Program-made: the position numbers and the translations under genes | From: Papio anubis | Lineage: Eukaryota; Chordata; Mammalia; Primates; Cercopithecidae | Assembly (NCBI RefSeq): GCF_008728515.1 | Contig: NC_044983.1 | Location: 126,413,139-126,477,138, forward strand | DNA length: 64,000 nt | Direction of reading: 5' to 3' | Shown here: positions 42,291-54,390 of the stretch, piece by piece | Layout: every line of letters starts with the position of its first letter | Numbering within the stretch: position 1 is the first letter of the stretch | The notes under the pieces: generated by a model | Databases searched by the model: none | Seen by the model: the letters and a program-made list of their open reading frames with translations, nothing else | What the model was told of the DNA's origin: nothing

Positions 42291-42885
42291 TCTTTCCTGT
42301 CTCATCTGCAAGTCAAAAGCTACAGAATGTTTGTTAGAATCAAAAGAAGAGATGCTACCAGCTGTCTTTCCTCCCTGTCCTTGCTGTTGACAAGTCCCCA
42401 TTCAGTGTGGGGAGTTGTCATTGCTCCTGAGGTGACATTTTCCACCTGGGGAGGCATTCGTTGCTCCTGGCATGGATTCGTCTCACATTAGGACAAATGC
42501 CATGCCTCTCCTCCTCTTCGTGCCAGATGCCATGTTCTGCTGCATCTCATGAACAGAAGTCTTGTACTCCTCACTGGGAAAACACTGATCCTCTTTTCTG
42601 TTTCCTCTTTGCATTGGCAGACTGTCATCCAGGCCCTGAGTTTCACAGTTTCTCTTTGTTGAAAGGATTTTCTTTGCTTACGTGTGAGAAGTTTTCACCT
42701 TCCTGGTTACATCCATTGTGGCTTCTGAGCCTGTTTGGGTTGTCTCTGCCAGGACTGAATCTTCCTGACTTAGGCCTTGCATAACACAGAATGCACGGTG
42801 AACTAACACTAACAGTACATTACCCAAACAATGAATGTTATATTGTAGTTTACAAAACCCCATTCTATTCATTCACTTACTCATT
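42291..42885. other. Unassigned 0.6 kb with a 107-codon frame
   Basis: No repeat recognised. A plus-strand frame at 42461-42784 (107 codons) is Cys/Leu/Ser-rich, has no recognised domain, and is overlapped by a minus-strand frame. Not called. Confidence 0.4.
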
Positions 42886-42889
42886 TGGT

Positions 42890-43312
42890 CTTGCTTTTTT
42901 ATATATAAATTCAACTTTTATTTTAGATTCAGGTGGTACATGCGCAGGTTTCTCACATGGGTATATTGTGTGATGCTGATATTTGAGATACAAATGACTC
43001 CATCAACCAGGTATTAAACATCAACCAGGTATTGAGCATAGTATCCAACAGTCTTTCATTTCCTCCCTCCTGCCCCACTCCCTCCCTCCTGCCTCTAGTA
43101 GTCCCTAGAGTCTACCGTTGCCATATTTATGTCCATGAATACCAAGTGTTTAGCTCCCACTTAAAAGTGAGGACATGTGGTATTTGCTTTTCTGATCCCA
43201 CATTAATTTGCTTAGGAAAATGGCCTCCAGCTGCATTCATGTTGTTGCAAATCTGTGATTTCATTCTTTTTAAGGCATGCATAGTATTCCATGGTGTGTA
43301 TGTACCACATTT
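42890..43312 (-). mobile_element. L1 3' end fragment (L1PB/L1MA-like), antisense
   Basis: 'attcaggtggtacatgcgca', 'gagcatagtatccaacagtc', 'tagctcccacttaaaagtga', 'catagtattccatggtgtgt' in reverse. 5'-truncated, ending at 43312 directly beside another L1's 3' end. Confidence 0.85.
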
Positions 43313-43699
43313 AAAGAATACTTTTATTTTTAATTTTTGTGTGTACATAGTAGGTATATCTATTTATGGGGTACATGAGATGTTTTGATAGAGACATTCA
43401 ATATGAAATAGGCACATCATGAAAAATGGGGTATCCATTCCCTCAAGCATTTATCCTTTGGGTTACAAACAATCCAATTACTTATTTTTAAATGTACAAT
43501 TAAATTATTATTGACTATAGTCACTCTGTTGTGCTATCCAACAGTAAGTCTTAGATATCCTTTCTATTTCTTTTTAACCCATGAACCATCTTCATCCCCC
43601 CTCAGCTTTCCTCTATCCTCCCCAGCCTCTGGCAACCTTCCTTCTACTCTCTACATCCATGAGTTCAATTGTTTTAATTTTCAGATCTCCCAAATAAGT

Positions 43700-46600
43700 G
43701 AGAACATGTGTTATTTGTCTTACTGTCCTGACTTATTTCACTTAACATAATGATCTCCAGTTCCATCCATGTTGTTTGATCCATGTTCTTTTTATGGCTA
43801 ATTGGTATTCCATTGCATATATGTACCACATTTTCTTTATCTACTTATCTATTGATAGACATCAGTTGCTTCCAAATCTCAGTTGTTGTAAACAGTGTTG
43901 CAACAAACATAGGAGTGCAGATATATCTTCAATATACCAATTTATTTTATTTTGGTTATATACCCAGCAGTGGGATTGCTAAATCATATGGTAGTTCAAT
44001 TTTTAAATTTTCAAAGAACCTCTTAACTGTTCTCCATAGTGATAGTGATTGTACTAGTTTACATTCCCACCAACAGTGTACAAGGGTTACTTTTTCTCCA
44101 CATCCTTGCCAGCATTTGTTATTGCCTGTATTTTGGATATAAGCCACTTTAACTGGGGTGAGATGATATCTCATTGTAGTTCTGATTTGCGTTTCTCTGA
44201 TGATCAATGATTTTGAGCACCTTTTCATATGACTGTCTTCTTTTGAGACATTTGTCATTTGTATGTCTTCTTTTGAGAAATTTGAGACATTTGTATGTCT
44301 TCTGTTGAGAAACATCTATTCAGATCTTTTGCCTATTTTTGTTCAGATTATTAGATTTTTTCCTATAGAGTTGTTTGAACTACTTATATATTCTGATTAC
44401 TAATCCTTTTCAGATGCATAGTTTGCAAATATTTTCTTCTATTCTGTGAGTTGTCTCTTTAGTTTGTTGATTGTGTCCTCTGCTGTGCAGAAGCTTTTTA
44501 ACTTGATGTGATCTCATTTGTTCATTTTTGCTTTGGTTGCCCTGTGCTTGTGGGGCATTACTCAATAAATCTTGGCTCAGATCAATGTCCTGGAGATTTT
44601 CCCCAATGTTTTCTTGTAGTAGTTTCATACTTCTAGGTCTTAGGTTTGAGTCCTTAATCTAATTTTATTTGATTTTCGTATATATAGAGAGATAGGAGTG
44701 TAGTTTTATTCTTCTGCATATGGGTATCCAGTTTTCCCAGTACCACTTATTGAAGATACTATTTTTTCCCCGGTGTGTGTTCTTGGCACCTTGTTGAAAA
44801 TGAGTTTACTGTAAATGTGTCAAATTGTTTCTGGGTTCTCTACTCTACTCCATTGGTCTATGTGTCTGTTTTTATTCCAGCACCATGCTGTTTTGGCTAC
44901 TACAGCTCTGTAATATAATTTGAAGTCAGGTAATGTGATTCTTTCAGTTTTGTTCTTTTTGAATAGGGTAGCTTTGGGTATTCTGGGTCTTTTGTGGTTT
45001 CATATAAATTTTAGGACTGCTTTTCCCACTTTTATGAAGAATGTCATTGGTATTTTCTTAGGGATCACATTGAATCTATAGATTGCTTTGGGTAGCACAA
45101 CATTTTAACAGTAATGATTCTTCCAATCCATTAAAATAGAATATCTTTCCATTTCTTTGTGTCGTCTTCAGTTTATTTCATCATTATTTTACAGTTTTCA
45201 TTATAGAGATCTTTCATTTTTGGTTAAGTTAATTCTTAGGTATTTATTTTTATGTGTGGCTATTGTAAATGAGATTACGTTTAAAATTTCATTTTCACAG
45301 TTTTCACTGTTGGTGAATAGAAATGCTATTGATACTGTGTGTTGATTTTGTATCCTGCAACTTTACTGAATTTATCAGTTCTGCTAGTTTTCTTGTGGAG
45401 TTCTTAGGTTTTTCCAAATATAAGATGATATCATTTGCAAACAAGGATAATTTGACCTCTTTCTTTCTAATTTGAATGCCCTTTATTTTTTTTCTCTTGT
45501 CTACTTACTCTAGCTAGGACTTCCAGTGTTATATTGAATAACAGTGGAGAGATAGTGGACATTCTTGATGTGTTCCATATGTTAAAGGAAAGGCTTTCAG
45601 TTTTTCCCCATTCAGTAAGATACTATCTGTGGGTTTGTTATATATGGCTTTTATTGTGTTGAGGTACGTTCCTTCTATCCCTAGTTTTTTGAGTTTTTTT
45701 TTTCTTTTTTTTTTTTTTTTATCATGAAGGGATGCTGAATTTTATCAAAGGGTTTTTCAACATCAATTAAAATATCATATGGTTTTTGTCCTCCATTCTG
45801 TTACTATATCACATTGATTGATTTGCGTATGTTGAACTATTCTTGCATCACTGGAATAAATCCCACTTGTTCATGATAAATGATTTTTCTAATGTATTGT
45901 TAAATTCGGTTTGCTAGTATTAAGGATCTTTGCACCAATATTCCTCAGATATATTGGCCTGTAATTTTTTTATGTGTCTTTGTCTGGTTTTGATATCAGG
46001 GTAATACTAGCTTCATAGAATGAATCTGGAAGTAGTACATCCTCCTCTATTTTTCTGAATCATTTGAGTAGAATTGGTGTTAGTCCTTTAAATGTTGGGT
46101 AGAATTCAGCCATAACACCCTCAGATCCTGGGCTTTCCTTTGATGGGAGACATTTCAATGCGGCTTCGATCTCATTGCTCAGTATTGATTTGTTGTGATT
46201 TTATATTTCATCATGGTTCAGTGTTGCTATATTTTATATGCCCAGGAATTTACCCGTTTCTTCTAGATTTTCCAATTTGTTAAACATGTCATTGTTCATA
46301 ATAGTCTCTAATGATTCTTTGTATTTCTGAGGTCTCAGTTGTTAAGTCTCCTTTCTCATTTCTGATTTTATTTATTTGGATCTGATCTCTTTTTCTTAGT
46401 CTAGCTAAAAGTTTGTCAATTTTGTTTATCTTTTGAAAAAACCAACTCTCCATTCAGTTAATCTGTCTATTGCTTTTTTTAGCCTCAATTTTATTTCCAG
46501 TCTGATCTTTATTACTTCTTTCTTCCTATTAATTTTGGGTTTGGTTTCTTCTTGCTTTTCTAATTCCTTGAGGTACATCGTTAGGTTGATAATTTGAAGT

Positions 46601-47530
46601 CTTTCTACTTTTGTTGATATAGACATTTATTCTTATAAACTTCCCTCTTAGTACTGTTTTTGCTATATCCCACAAATTTTGATATACTGTATTTTCATTT
46701 TCAGTTGCTGCAAGAAATTTTTCAATTTCATTCTTAATTTCTTCATTAACTCAATTGTTCAGGACCACGTTATTTAATTTCCATGCATTTCTGTATATTC
46801 TGAGGTTCCTCTTGTTATTGATTTCCAGTTTTATTCCATTGTGGTCAGAAAAAATACTTGATATGATTTCTATTTAATTAAATTTGTTCAGACTTGTTTT
46901 GTGGCCTAAGATACGATCTATTCTGGGGAATGTTGTATGTGGTGATGAAAATAATGTGTTTCTGTAGCAGTTGGGTGAAATGTTCTGTAAATGTCATTTA
47001 GGTCTATTAGGTCTAGTATGTAGTGTAACTCCTCTGTGTCTTTGTTGATTTTCTGTCTAGATGATTGGTTTATTATTGGGAATGGGATATTAAAGTCTGT
47101 TACTATTATTGTATTGCAGTTTATCTCTTCTTTTAAATCTATTAATGTTTGCTTTATATGCTTGGGAGCTCTGGTGTTGAGTGCATAGCTGTTTATAATT
47201 ATTATATTCTTTTGATGAATTTGCCCCTTTATCATTATATATTGATCTTCTTTGTCTCTTTTTATAATCTTAGATTGGTCATCTGTTTTATCTGATATAA
47301 TTATATCTGCTTCTGCTCTTTTTTTTGCTTCCAACTGTATGGGATATATTTTTCCACCCCTTCACTTTTGATCTATGTGTGTCTTTACAGGTGACATGGG
47401 TTTCTTGAAGGCAGTGTATAGTTGGGTCTTGTTTCTTTATCCATTCAACCACTCTATACCTTTGAATTGGAGAATTGAAACAATTTACATTCGGTGTTAT
47501 TACTGATAAGTAAGAAATTGCTACTGCCAT
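43700..47530 (-). pseudogene. L1 ORF2 remnant (old copy)
   Basis: ORF2 of the old L1, read right to left. The start lies at 47528-47530, where an 80-codon piece (47288-47530) shows the endonuclease N-terminus with a QETHVTCKDTH text. The 46918-47334 frame continues the endonuclease in another phase; the usual catalytic GDFN reads TDFN here. The C-terminal frame at 43956-44315 shows the cysteine-rich CWQGCGEKVTLVHCWWECK region. Frameshifts and stops separate these, so it is dead. Confidence 0.8.
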
Positions 47531-48104
47531 TTTGTTGCTTGTGCTTGCTTTGATACCTCTCTCTTTCCTTCTTACTAATTTCCTTTGTGGTTAAATGATT
47601 TTTCTCTGACAGCACGTTTTACTTCGTTGCTTTTTATTTTTACTGAGTCTATTATATGTTTTTGCACTGTGGTTATAAAAAGGCTTACAAAAACATTTTA
47701 TAGATATAACAAATTATTTTTTGAAAGATGACAACTTACCAGAGATCACAAATACAAGAACAGAAACAAAGGCAAAAACACACCTACAAAATTCAATGCT
47801 TGAACTCTCTTCCACCATGTTTTGACATTTAGTTACCTCCATTTATACTTTTATATTACCTATATCTAATCAAGTTGTTGCAGCTATTACAGTTTTTGAT
47901 ATATTTATCTTTTGAACTTTATAATAGATTTATGAATGGGTTGCTATCACCATTATAGTAATAGAGCATCCTGGGTTTGTTCACTTAATTTTACCAGTCA
48001 GTTTTTTACATAAAAAGTTTTCTTTTTACACATTAATCTATCTTTTTTTCAGATGGAAAAACTCCTGTTAACATTCTTTTGCTCATGCTCAGCTCCAGCT
48101 CCCC

Positions 48105-48124
48105 CTTTTTTTTTTCTTTTTTTC

Positions 48125-48159
<35 letters not shown>

Positions 48160-48445
48160 GCGGCAGGATCTTTCTGTGTCTTCCAGACTGGAGTGGGGTG
48201 CAGTAGCCTGATCATGGCTCACTGCATCCTCAACCTCCTGGGCTCAGGCAATTCTCCTACCTCAGCCTCCTGAGTAGCTGGCACCATAGGCTGTGCCACC
48301 ACACCTGGCTAATTTTACTTTTTTGTAGAGATGAGGTCTCTCTGTGTTGCGTACACTGGTCTCCAACTTCTAGGCTCAAGTGAGTTTCTTGTCTTGGCTG
48401 CCCAAAGTGCTGGGATTACAGACATGAACCACAGCACCTAGTCTC
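48105..48445 (-). mobile_element. AluJ, antisense, inside L1
   Basis: Poly-T with TTTTC repeats (48106-48160), then 'caatcttt'-type decay and 'ctcactgcatcctcaacctc', 'cctgggctcaggcaattctc', 'caaagtgctgggattacaga'. 'ctcagctcc' at 48088-48096 and 48443-48451 approximates the duplication. Confidence 0.8.
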
Positions 48446-49700
48446 AGCTCCCTCTTGACTATCAATACTTCTTAGATTTGTGCTTTTGAGGTAATTTTTA
48501 TATCTTGTAGGCAGTCTTCATTTCTTTTCATTCTTCTTTTTCTCCTCTGATTGTGTATTTTTGAATGACTGATTTTTGAGCTCACTTATTCTTTCCTCTA
48601 CTAGATTCATTCTGCTATTGTGAGCCTCTAATGAATTCTTCAGTTCAGTCAATGTGTTTCTCAGTTCCAAAATTTCTGTTTGAATTTTTATTTTATTATT
48701 TCAATCTCTTTTTCAAGTTCCTCTGATAAATTTATTGACTGATTTCTGTGTTACCTTAGAAATCACTGAGTTTTCTTAAAACTGCCATTTTGATTTCTTG
48801 GTCAGAGAGCTCACAAATTACTGCTGTCTTAGTATTAGTCGCTGGATTTTTGCTTGTCCTTTTGGTGAGGTCTTGGCTTCCTGTTTGCTGTTGTTTCTTG
48901 TGGGTATATGTCCATGTCTTTTCAGTGAAGGATTAGTAATTGATTGTACTTTTCTCTGTCAGGCTTGTTTCATTTTTTATTGGATATGTTTGCTTAGAGA
49001 ATCTTTACTGCTAGGTTGCTGCCTCCTTTATGGCTCTAGGTGGTGCCATAAGCCTGGGTTTGCCTTGGCTTTAATAAACAATGAGAGAGCTGCTGGTCTT
49101 GAATGGGGGAGGTCACAAAAGGATTTTCCTGGCAGTGTGTCAAGGCTGGCTAGGAGTTAATGCCCAGTGGACCTGTAGGATGTAACTCCTATAGCATGGT
49201 ACAGCTCAACAGCCACTCTGATTTGGCATCTCTTTTGGCCAAGTAAAACAGCAGAATTTCCAGGGCTGGAGATGGTAGTCCTACCTCCCTTCTTTGTTTC
49301 TGCCTGTCTTCAGGAATATGTCTCCTTCAGGTAGTCACAATGTTTTCTGTGAGTTAAGGAAAGGACGGGTCTCCTGCCAGGGCACCCAAGATGGTAGGAA
49401 ATCTGGTTGATCATCTTCATCTCACTTTTTCCAATGTAGACACCGTGAATCAGGGGAAGATTTTCCATGCATTTGTTGCTGGGCAAAATGTGGGTTAGGG
49501 GCACCCCAAATGTGGAATTCTGATTCTCTTTACCATCTGCTCTGGGTTTTTCACTTCTCTGTGGGACCAGAAAATGGTCTTTTTCTCATCTTTGAGTTCT
49601 GAGTTCTTGCTTGTGAAAATCAGAGCACTGTATATCTGATTTTGGTTTTCTCTGAGGGGAGTGAAGCTAGATTTCTTCTACACTGCCAATTTGAAATTAG

Positions 49701-50014
49701 AAGCCAAAAACTTAACATTCTTTTCACTTAATTTATCCTGAACCCTCCTTTCCACCAAATAACCTCTTGCGTTTCCAGTGTTTAGTTTAACACACATTGG
49801 GAAATGCTGGGCTTGGAGAATTTTCAATGTTCTTTTCAATTCGAAAATTCTACTGATCTATTTCAAGACAGCAGCCTGTGGTCTATCTGGAGAACCCTGA
49901 ATTAATGCTTTATTTGTTCTTGATTCACCTTTTGAGGATTTCTTTATTATATTTTATAGCTGCTCTTAGGTTGCTGAAGCAGGTTATTTAGAAAACACTA
50001 TCTATCTTCATCAA
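49701..50014. other. Unassigned 0.3 kb
   Basis: Between two L1s. The stretch at 49780-49900 ('agtttaacacacattgggaa') is possibly an old DNA-transposon piece, not nameable. Confidence 0.4.
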
Positions 50015-50026
50015 AAGAATCTCCTG

Positions 50027-51690
50027 TTTGCCAGTATTTTATTGAGGATTTTTGCACCGATGTTCATCAGGGATATTGGTCTAAAATTCTCTTTTTTTGT
50101 TGTGTCTCTGCCAGGCTTTGGTATCAGGATGATGTTGGCCTCATAAAATGAGTTAGGGAGGATTCCCTCTTTTTCTATTGATTGGAATAGTTTCAGAAGG
50201 AATGGTATCAGCTCCTCCTTGTACCTCTGGTAAAATTCAGCTGTGAATCCATCTGGTCCTGGACTTTTTTTGGTTGGTAGGCTATTAATTATTGCCTCAA
50301 TTTCAGAACCTGCTATTGGTCTATTCTGGGATTCAACTTCTTCCTGGTTTAGTCTTGGAAAACTAAACACTCTTGGAAGAGTGTAAGTGTCCAGGAAATT
50401 ATCCATTTCTTCTAGATTTTCTAGTTTATTTGTGTAGAGGTGTTTATAGTATTCTCTGATGGTAGTTTGTATTTCTGTGGGGTCAGTGGTGATATCCCCT
50501 TTATCATTTTTTATTGCATCTATTTGATTCTTCTCTCTTTTCTTCTTTATTAGTCTTGCTAGCGGTCTGTCAATTTTGTTGATCTTTTCAAAAAACCAAC
50601 TCCTGGATTCATTGATTTTTTGGAGGGTTTTTGTGTCTCTATCTCCTTCAGTTCTGCTCTGATCTTAGTTATTTCTTGCCTTCTGCTAGCTTTTGAATGT
50701 GTTTGCTCTTGCTTCTCTAGTTCTTTTAATTGTGATGTTAGAGTGTCAATTTTAGATCTTTCCAGATTTCTCTTGTGGGCATTTAGTGCTATAAATTTCC
50801 CTCTACACACTGCTTTAAATGTGTCCCAGCGATTCTGGTATGTTGTCTCTTTGTTCCCATTGGTTTCAAAGAACATCTTTATTTCTGCCTTCATTTCGTT
50901 ATGTACCCAGTAGTCATTCAGGAGCAGGTTGTTCAGTTTCCATGTAGTTGAGCGGTTTTGATTGAGTTTCTTAGTCCTGAGTTCTAGTTTGATTGCACTG
51001 TGGTCTGAGAGACAGTTTGTTATAATTTCTGTTCTTGTACATTTGCTGAGGAGTGCTTTACTTCCAATTATATGGTCAATTTTGGAGTAAGTACGATGTG
51101 GTGCTGAGAAGAATGTATATTCTGTTGATTTGGGGTGGAGAGTTCTATAGATGTCTATTAGGTCTGCTTGCTGCAGAGATGAGTTCAATTCCTGGATATC
51201 CTTGTTAACTTTCTGTCTCGTTGATCTGTCTAATGTTGACAGTGGAGTGTTGAAGTCTCCCATTAATATTGTATGGGAGTCTAAGTCTCTTTGTAAGTCT
51301 CTAAGGACTTGTTTTATGAATCTGGGTGCTCCTGTATTGGGTGCATATATATTTAGGAGAGTTAGCTCTTCCTGTTGAATTGATCCCTTTACCATTATGT
51401 AATGGCCTTCTTTGTCTCTTTTGATCTTTGATGGTTTAAAGTCTGTTTTATCAGAGACTAGTATTGCAATCCCTGCTTTTTTTTTGTTCTCCATTTGCTT
51501 GATAAATCTTCCTCCATCCCTTTATTTTGAGCCTATGTATGTCTCTGCATGTGAGATGGGTCTCCTGAATACAGCAGACTGATGGGTCTTGACTCTTTAT
51601 CCAGTTTGCCAGTCTGTGTCTTTTAATTGGAGTATTTAGTCCATTTACATTTGAGGTTAATATTGTTATGTGTGAACTTGATCCTGCCAT
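50027..51690 (-). pseudogene. L1 ORF2 5' part: endonuclease and start of RT
   Basis: ORF2 start at 51688-51690. The N-terminal 79 codons (51451-51690) show the endonuclease text IQETHLTCRDIH; a length change in a T9 run (51477-51485, poly-A in coding sense) shifts the phase. The 311-codon frame 50559-51494 then carries the apurinic-endonuclease-like motifs GDFN and SDHS, and ends through another shift near 50635. A third phase (50027-50406) has the N-terminal RT text, including KSPGPDGF and GRDTTKKENFRPIS. It encodes the nick-making half of ORF2p but is broken into three phases and detached from the RT half by the inversion. Confidence 0.92.
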
Positions 51691-51753
51691 TATGATATTA
51701 ACTGGTTATTTTGCTCATTAGTTGATGCAGTTTCTTCCTAGCCTCGATGGTCT

Positions 51754-51911
51754 TTACATTTTGACATGTTTTTGCAATGGCTGGTACCGGTTGTTCCTTT
51801 CCATGTTTAGTGCTTCCTTCAGGGTCTCTTGTAAGGCAGGCCTGGTGGTGACAAAATCTCTAAGCATTTGCTTATCTGTAAAGGATTTTATTTCTCCTTC
51901 ACTTATGAAAC
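51754..51911 (-). pseudogene. L1 ORF1 C-terminal remnant
   Basis: On the minus strand, just upstream of ORF2, about 50 codons read SFISEGEIKSFTDKQML, then LRDFVTTRPALQETL and end NNRYQPLQKHVKM, the C-terminal nucleic-acid-binding end of L1 ORF1p. The rest of ORF1 is lost by 5' truncation at the inversion junction near 51911. Confidence 0.9.
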
Positions 51912-54075
51912 TTAAAAGCTTATCCACTATGATCAAGTGGGCTTCATCCCTGGGATGCAAGGCTGGTTCAACATTCACAAATCAATAAACGTAATCCAGC
52001 ATATAAACAGAACCAAAGACAAGAACCACATGATTATCTCAATAGATGCAGAAAAGGCTTTTGACAAAATTCAACAGCCCTTCATGCTAAAAATGCTCAA
52101 TAAATTTGGTATTGATGGAACATACCTCAAAATAGTAAGAGCTATTTATGACAAACCCACAGCCAATATCATACTGAATGGGCAAAAACTGGAAAAATTC
52201 CCTTTGAAAACTGGCACAAGACAGGGATGCCCCCTCTCACCACTACTATTCAACATAGTGTTGGAAGTTCTGGCCAGGGCAATCAGGCAAGAGAAAGAAA
52301 TAAAGGGTATTCAGTTAGGAAAAGAAGAAGTCAAATTGTCCCTGTTTGCAGATGACATGATTGTATATTTAGAAAACCCCATTGTCTTGGCCCAAAATCT
52401 CCTTAAGCTGATAAGCAACTTCAGCAAAGTCTCAGGATACAAAATTAATGTGCAAAAATCACAAGCATTCTTATACACCAGTAACAGACAAACAGAGAGC
52501 CAAATCAGGAATGAACTTCCATTCACAATTGCTTCAAAGAGAATAAAATACCTAGGAATCCAACTGACAAGGGATGTAAAGGACCTCTTCAAGGAGAACT
52601 ACAAACCACTGCTCAGTGAAATAAAAGAGGACACAAGCAAATGGAAGAACATACCATGCTCATGGATAGGAAGAATCAATATCGTGAAAATGGCCATATT
52701 GCCCAAGGTTATTTATAGATTCAATGCCATCCCCATCAAGCTACCAATGAGTTTCATCACAGAATTGGAAAAAACTGCTTTAAAGTTCATATGGAACCAA
52801 AAAAGAGCCCACATCTCCAAGACAATCCTAAGTCAAAAGAACAAAGCTGGAGGCATCACGCTACCTGACTTCAAACTACACTACAAGGCTACAGTAACCA
52901 AAACAGCATGGTACTGGTACCAAAACAGAGATATAGACCAATGGAACAGAACAGAGTCCTCAGAAATAATACCAAACATCTACAGCCATCTGATCTTTGA
53001 CAAACCTGAGAAAAACAAGAAATGGGGAAAGGATTCCCTATTTAATAAATGGTACTGGGAAAATTGGCTAGCCATAAGTAGAAAGCTGAAACTGGATCCT
53101 TTCCTTACTCCTTATACAAAAATTAATTCAAGATGGATTAGAGACTTAAATGTTAGACCTAATACCATAAAAACCCTAGAAGAAAACCTAGGTAGTACCG
53201 TTCAGGACATAGGCATGGGCAAAGACTTCATGTCTAAAACACCAAAAGCAATGGCAGCAAAAGCCAAAATTGACAAATGGGATCTCATTAAATTAAAGAG
53301 CTTCTGCACAGCAAAAGAAACTACCATCAGAGTGAACAGGCAACCTACAGAATAGGAGAAAATTTTTGCGATCTACTCATCTGACAAAGGGCTAATATCC
53401 AGGACCTACAAAGAACTCAAACAAATTTACAAGAAAAAAACAAACAGCCCCATCAAAAAGTGGGCAAAGGATATGAACAGACATTTCTCAAAAGAAGACA
53501 TTCATACAGCCAACAGACACATGAAAAAATGCTCATCATCACTGGCCATCAGAGAAATGCAAATCAAAACCACAATGAGATACCATCTCACACCAGTTAG
53601 AATGGCAATCATTAAAAAATCAGGAAACAACAGGTGCTGGAGAGGATGTGGAGAAATAGGAACACTTTTACACTGTTGGTGGGACTGTAAACTAGTTCAA
53701 CCATTGTGGGAAACAGTGTGGTGATACCTCAAGGTTCTAGAACTAGAAATACCATTTGACCCAGCCATCCCACTACTGGGGAGATACCCAAAGGATTATA
53801 AGTCATGCTGCTATAAAGACACATGCACACGTATGTTTATTGTGGCACTATTCACAATAGCAAAGACTTGGAATCAACCCAAGTGTCCATCAGTGACAGA
53901 CTGGATTAAGAAAATGTGGCACATATACACCATGGAATACTATGCAGCCATAAAAAAGGATGAGTTCATGTCCTTTGTAGGGACATGGATGCAGCTGGAA
54001 ACCATCATTCTCAGCAAACTATCGCAAGAACAGAAAACCAAACACCGCATGTTCTCACTTAAAGGTGGGAACTGA
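51912..54075 (+). pseudogene. L1 ORF2 3' part: reverse transcriptase to C-terminus
   Basis: The forward half of ORF2. From 51937 a 472-codon frame (to 53355) runs unbroken, with the RT palm text DAEKAFDKIQ, TGTRQGCPLSPLLFN and the active-site FADD at residues 137-140 (52345-52356), then the conserved tail past RQPTE. The phase continues without shift to 54075, interrupted only by TAG at 53353-53355 (ancestral TGG) and TGA at 53722-53724 (ancestral CGA, a CpG-type change). The C-terminal cysteine-rich block CWRGCGEIGTLLHCWWDCK is preserved and the normal stop lies at 54073-54075. Non-functional, since the endonuclease half is inverted. Confidence 0.93.
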
Positions 54076-54317
54076 ACAATGAGATCACTTGGACTTGGGA
54101 AGGGGAACATCACACACCAGGGCCTATCATGGGGAGGGGGCAAGGGGGAGGGATTGCATTGGGAGTTATACCTGATGTAAATGACGAGTTGATGGGTGCT
54201 GACAAGTTGATGGGTGCAGCACAGCAACATGGCACAAGTATACATATGTAACAAACCTGCACGTTATGCTCATGTACCCTAGAACTTAAAGTATAATAAT
54301 AATAAAAAAAGAGAGAA

Positions 54318-54374
54318 TAAATAAATAAATAAATAAATAAATAAAATTTTGCAATGCTGTTAAAAAAAAAAAAA
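54318..54374 (+). other. Possible short L1 3' transduction between two A-tails
   Basis: The L1 3' end runs into an A-rich (AAAT)n tract (about 54316-54345). Then comes non-L1 text ATTTTGCAATGCTGTT (about 54346-54361), a second pure A13 (54362-54374), and only then the duplication. This is the arrangement left by read-through past the first tail. Confidence 0.6.
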
Positions 54375-54390
54375 GAAGAAGAATCTCCTG

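Larger units (their letters stand above)
43313..49700 (-). mobile_element. Near full-length old L1 (L1MA-like), antisense
   Basis: 3' UTR at 43313-43700 ('tatttatggggtacatgaga'), ORF2 at about 43700-47530, then the ORF1/5' region to about 49700 with an AluJ at 48105-48445. The length, minus the Alu, is close to 6 kb, so the copy is almost complete. Divergence is high, with no intact ORF. The right boundary is approximate. Confidence 0.8.
50027..54378 (+). mobile_element. Young L1 (L1PA-like) with 5' inversion
   Basis: One insertion. The 5' part, 50027-51911, is L1 in reverse, running from ORF2 (at 50027) back to the ORF1 C-terminus (near 51911). The 3' part, 51912-54378, is forward from the next ORF2 segment to the tail. 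The L1 sequence resumes after a loss of about 20 bases at the switch. Perfect 12-base duplication AAGAATCTCCTG at 50015-50026 and 54379-54390. Such inversions arise by twin priming during target-primed reverse transcription. Confidence 0.95.

Noticed and set aside
42461..42784. 107-codon plus-strand frame in unassigned sequence
   Set aside because: No domain, overlapped by a minus-strand frame and no splice or promoter context; probably chance.
43032..44142. Several 68-119 codon plus-strand frames
   Set aside because: Antisense reading of two L1 3' ends; no independent support.
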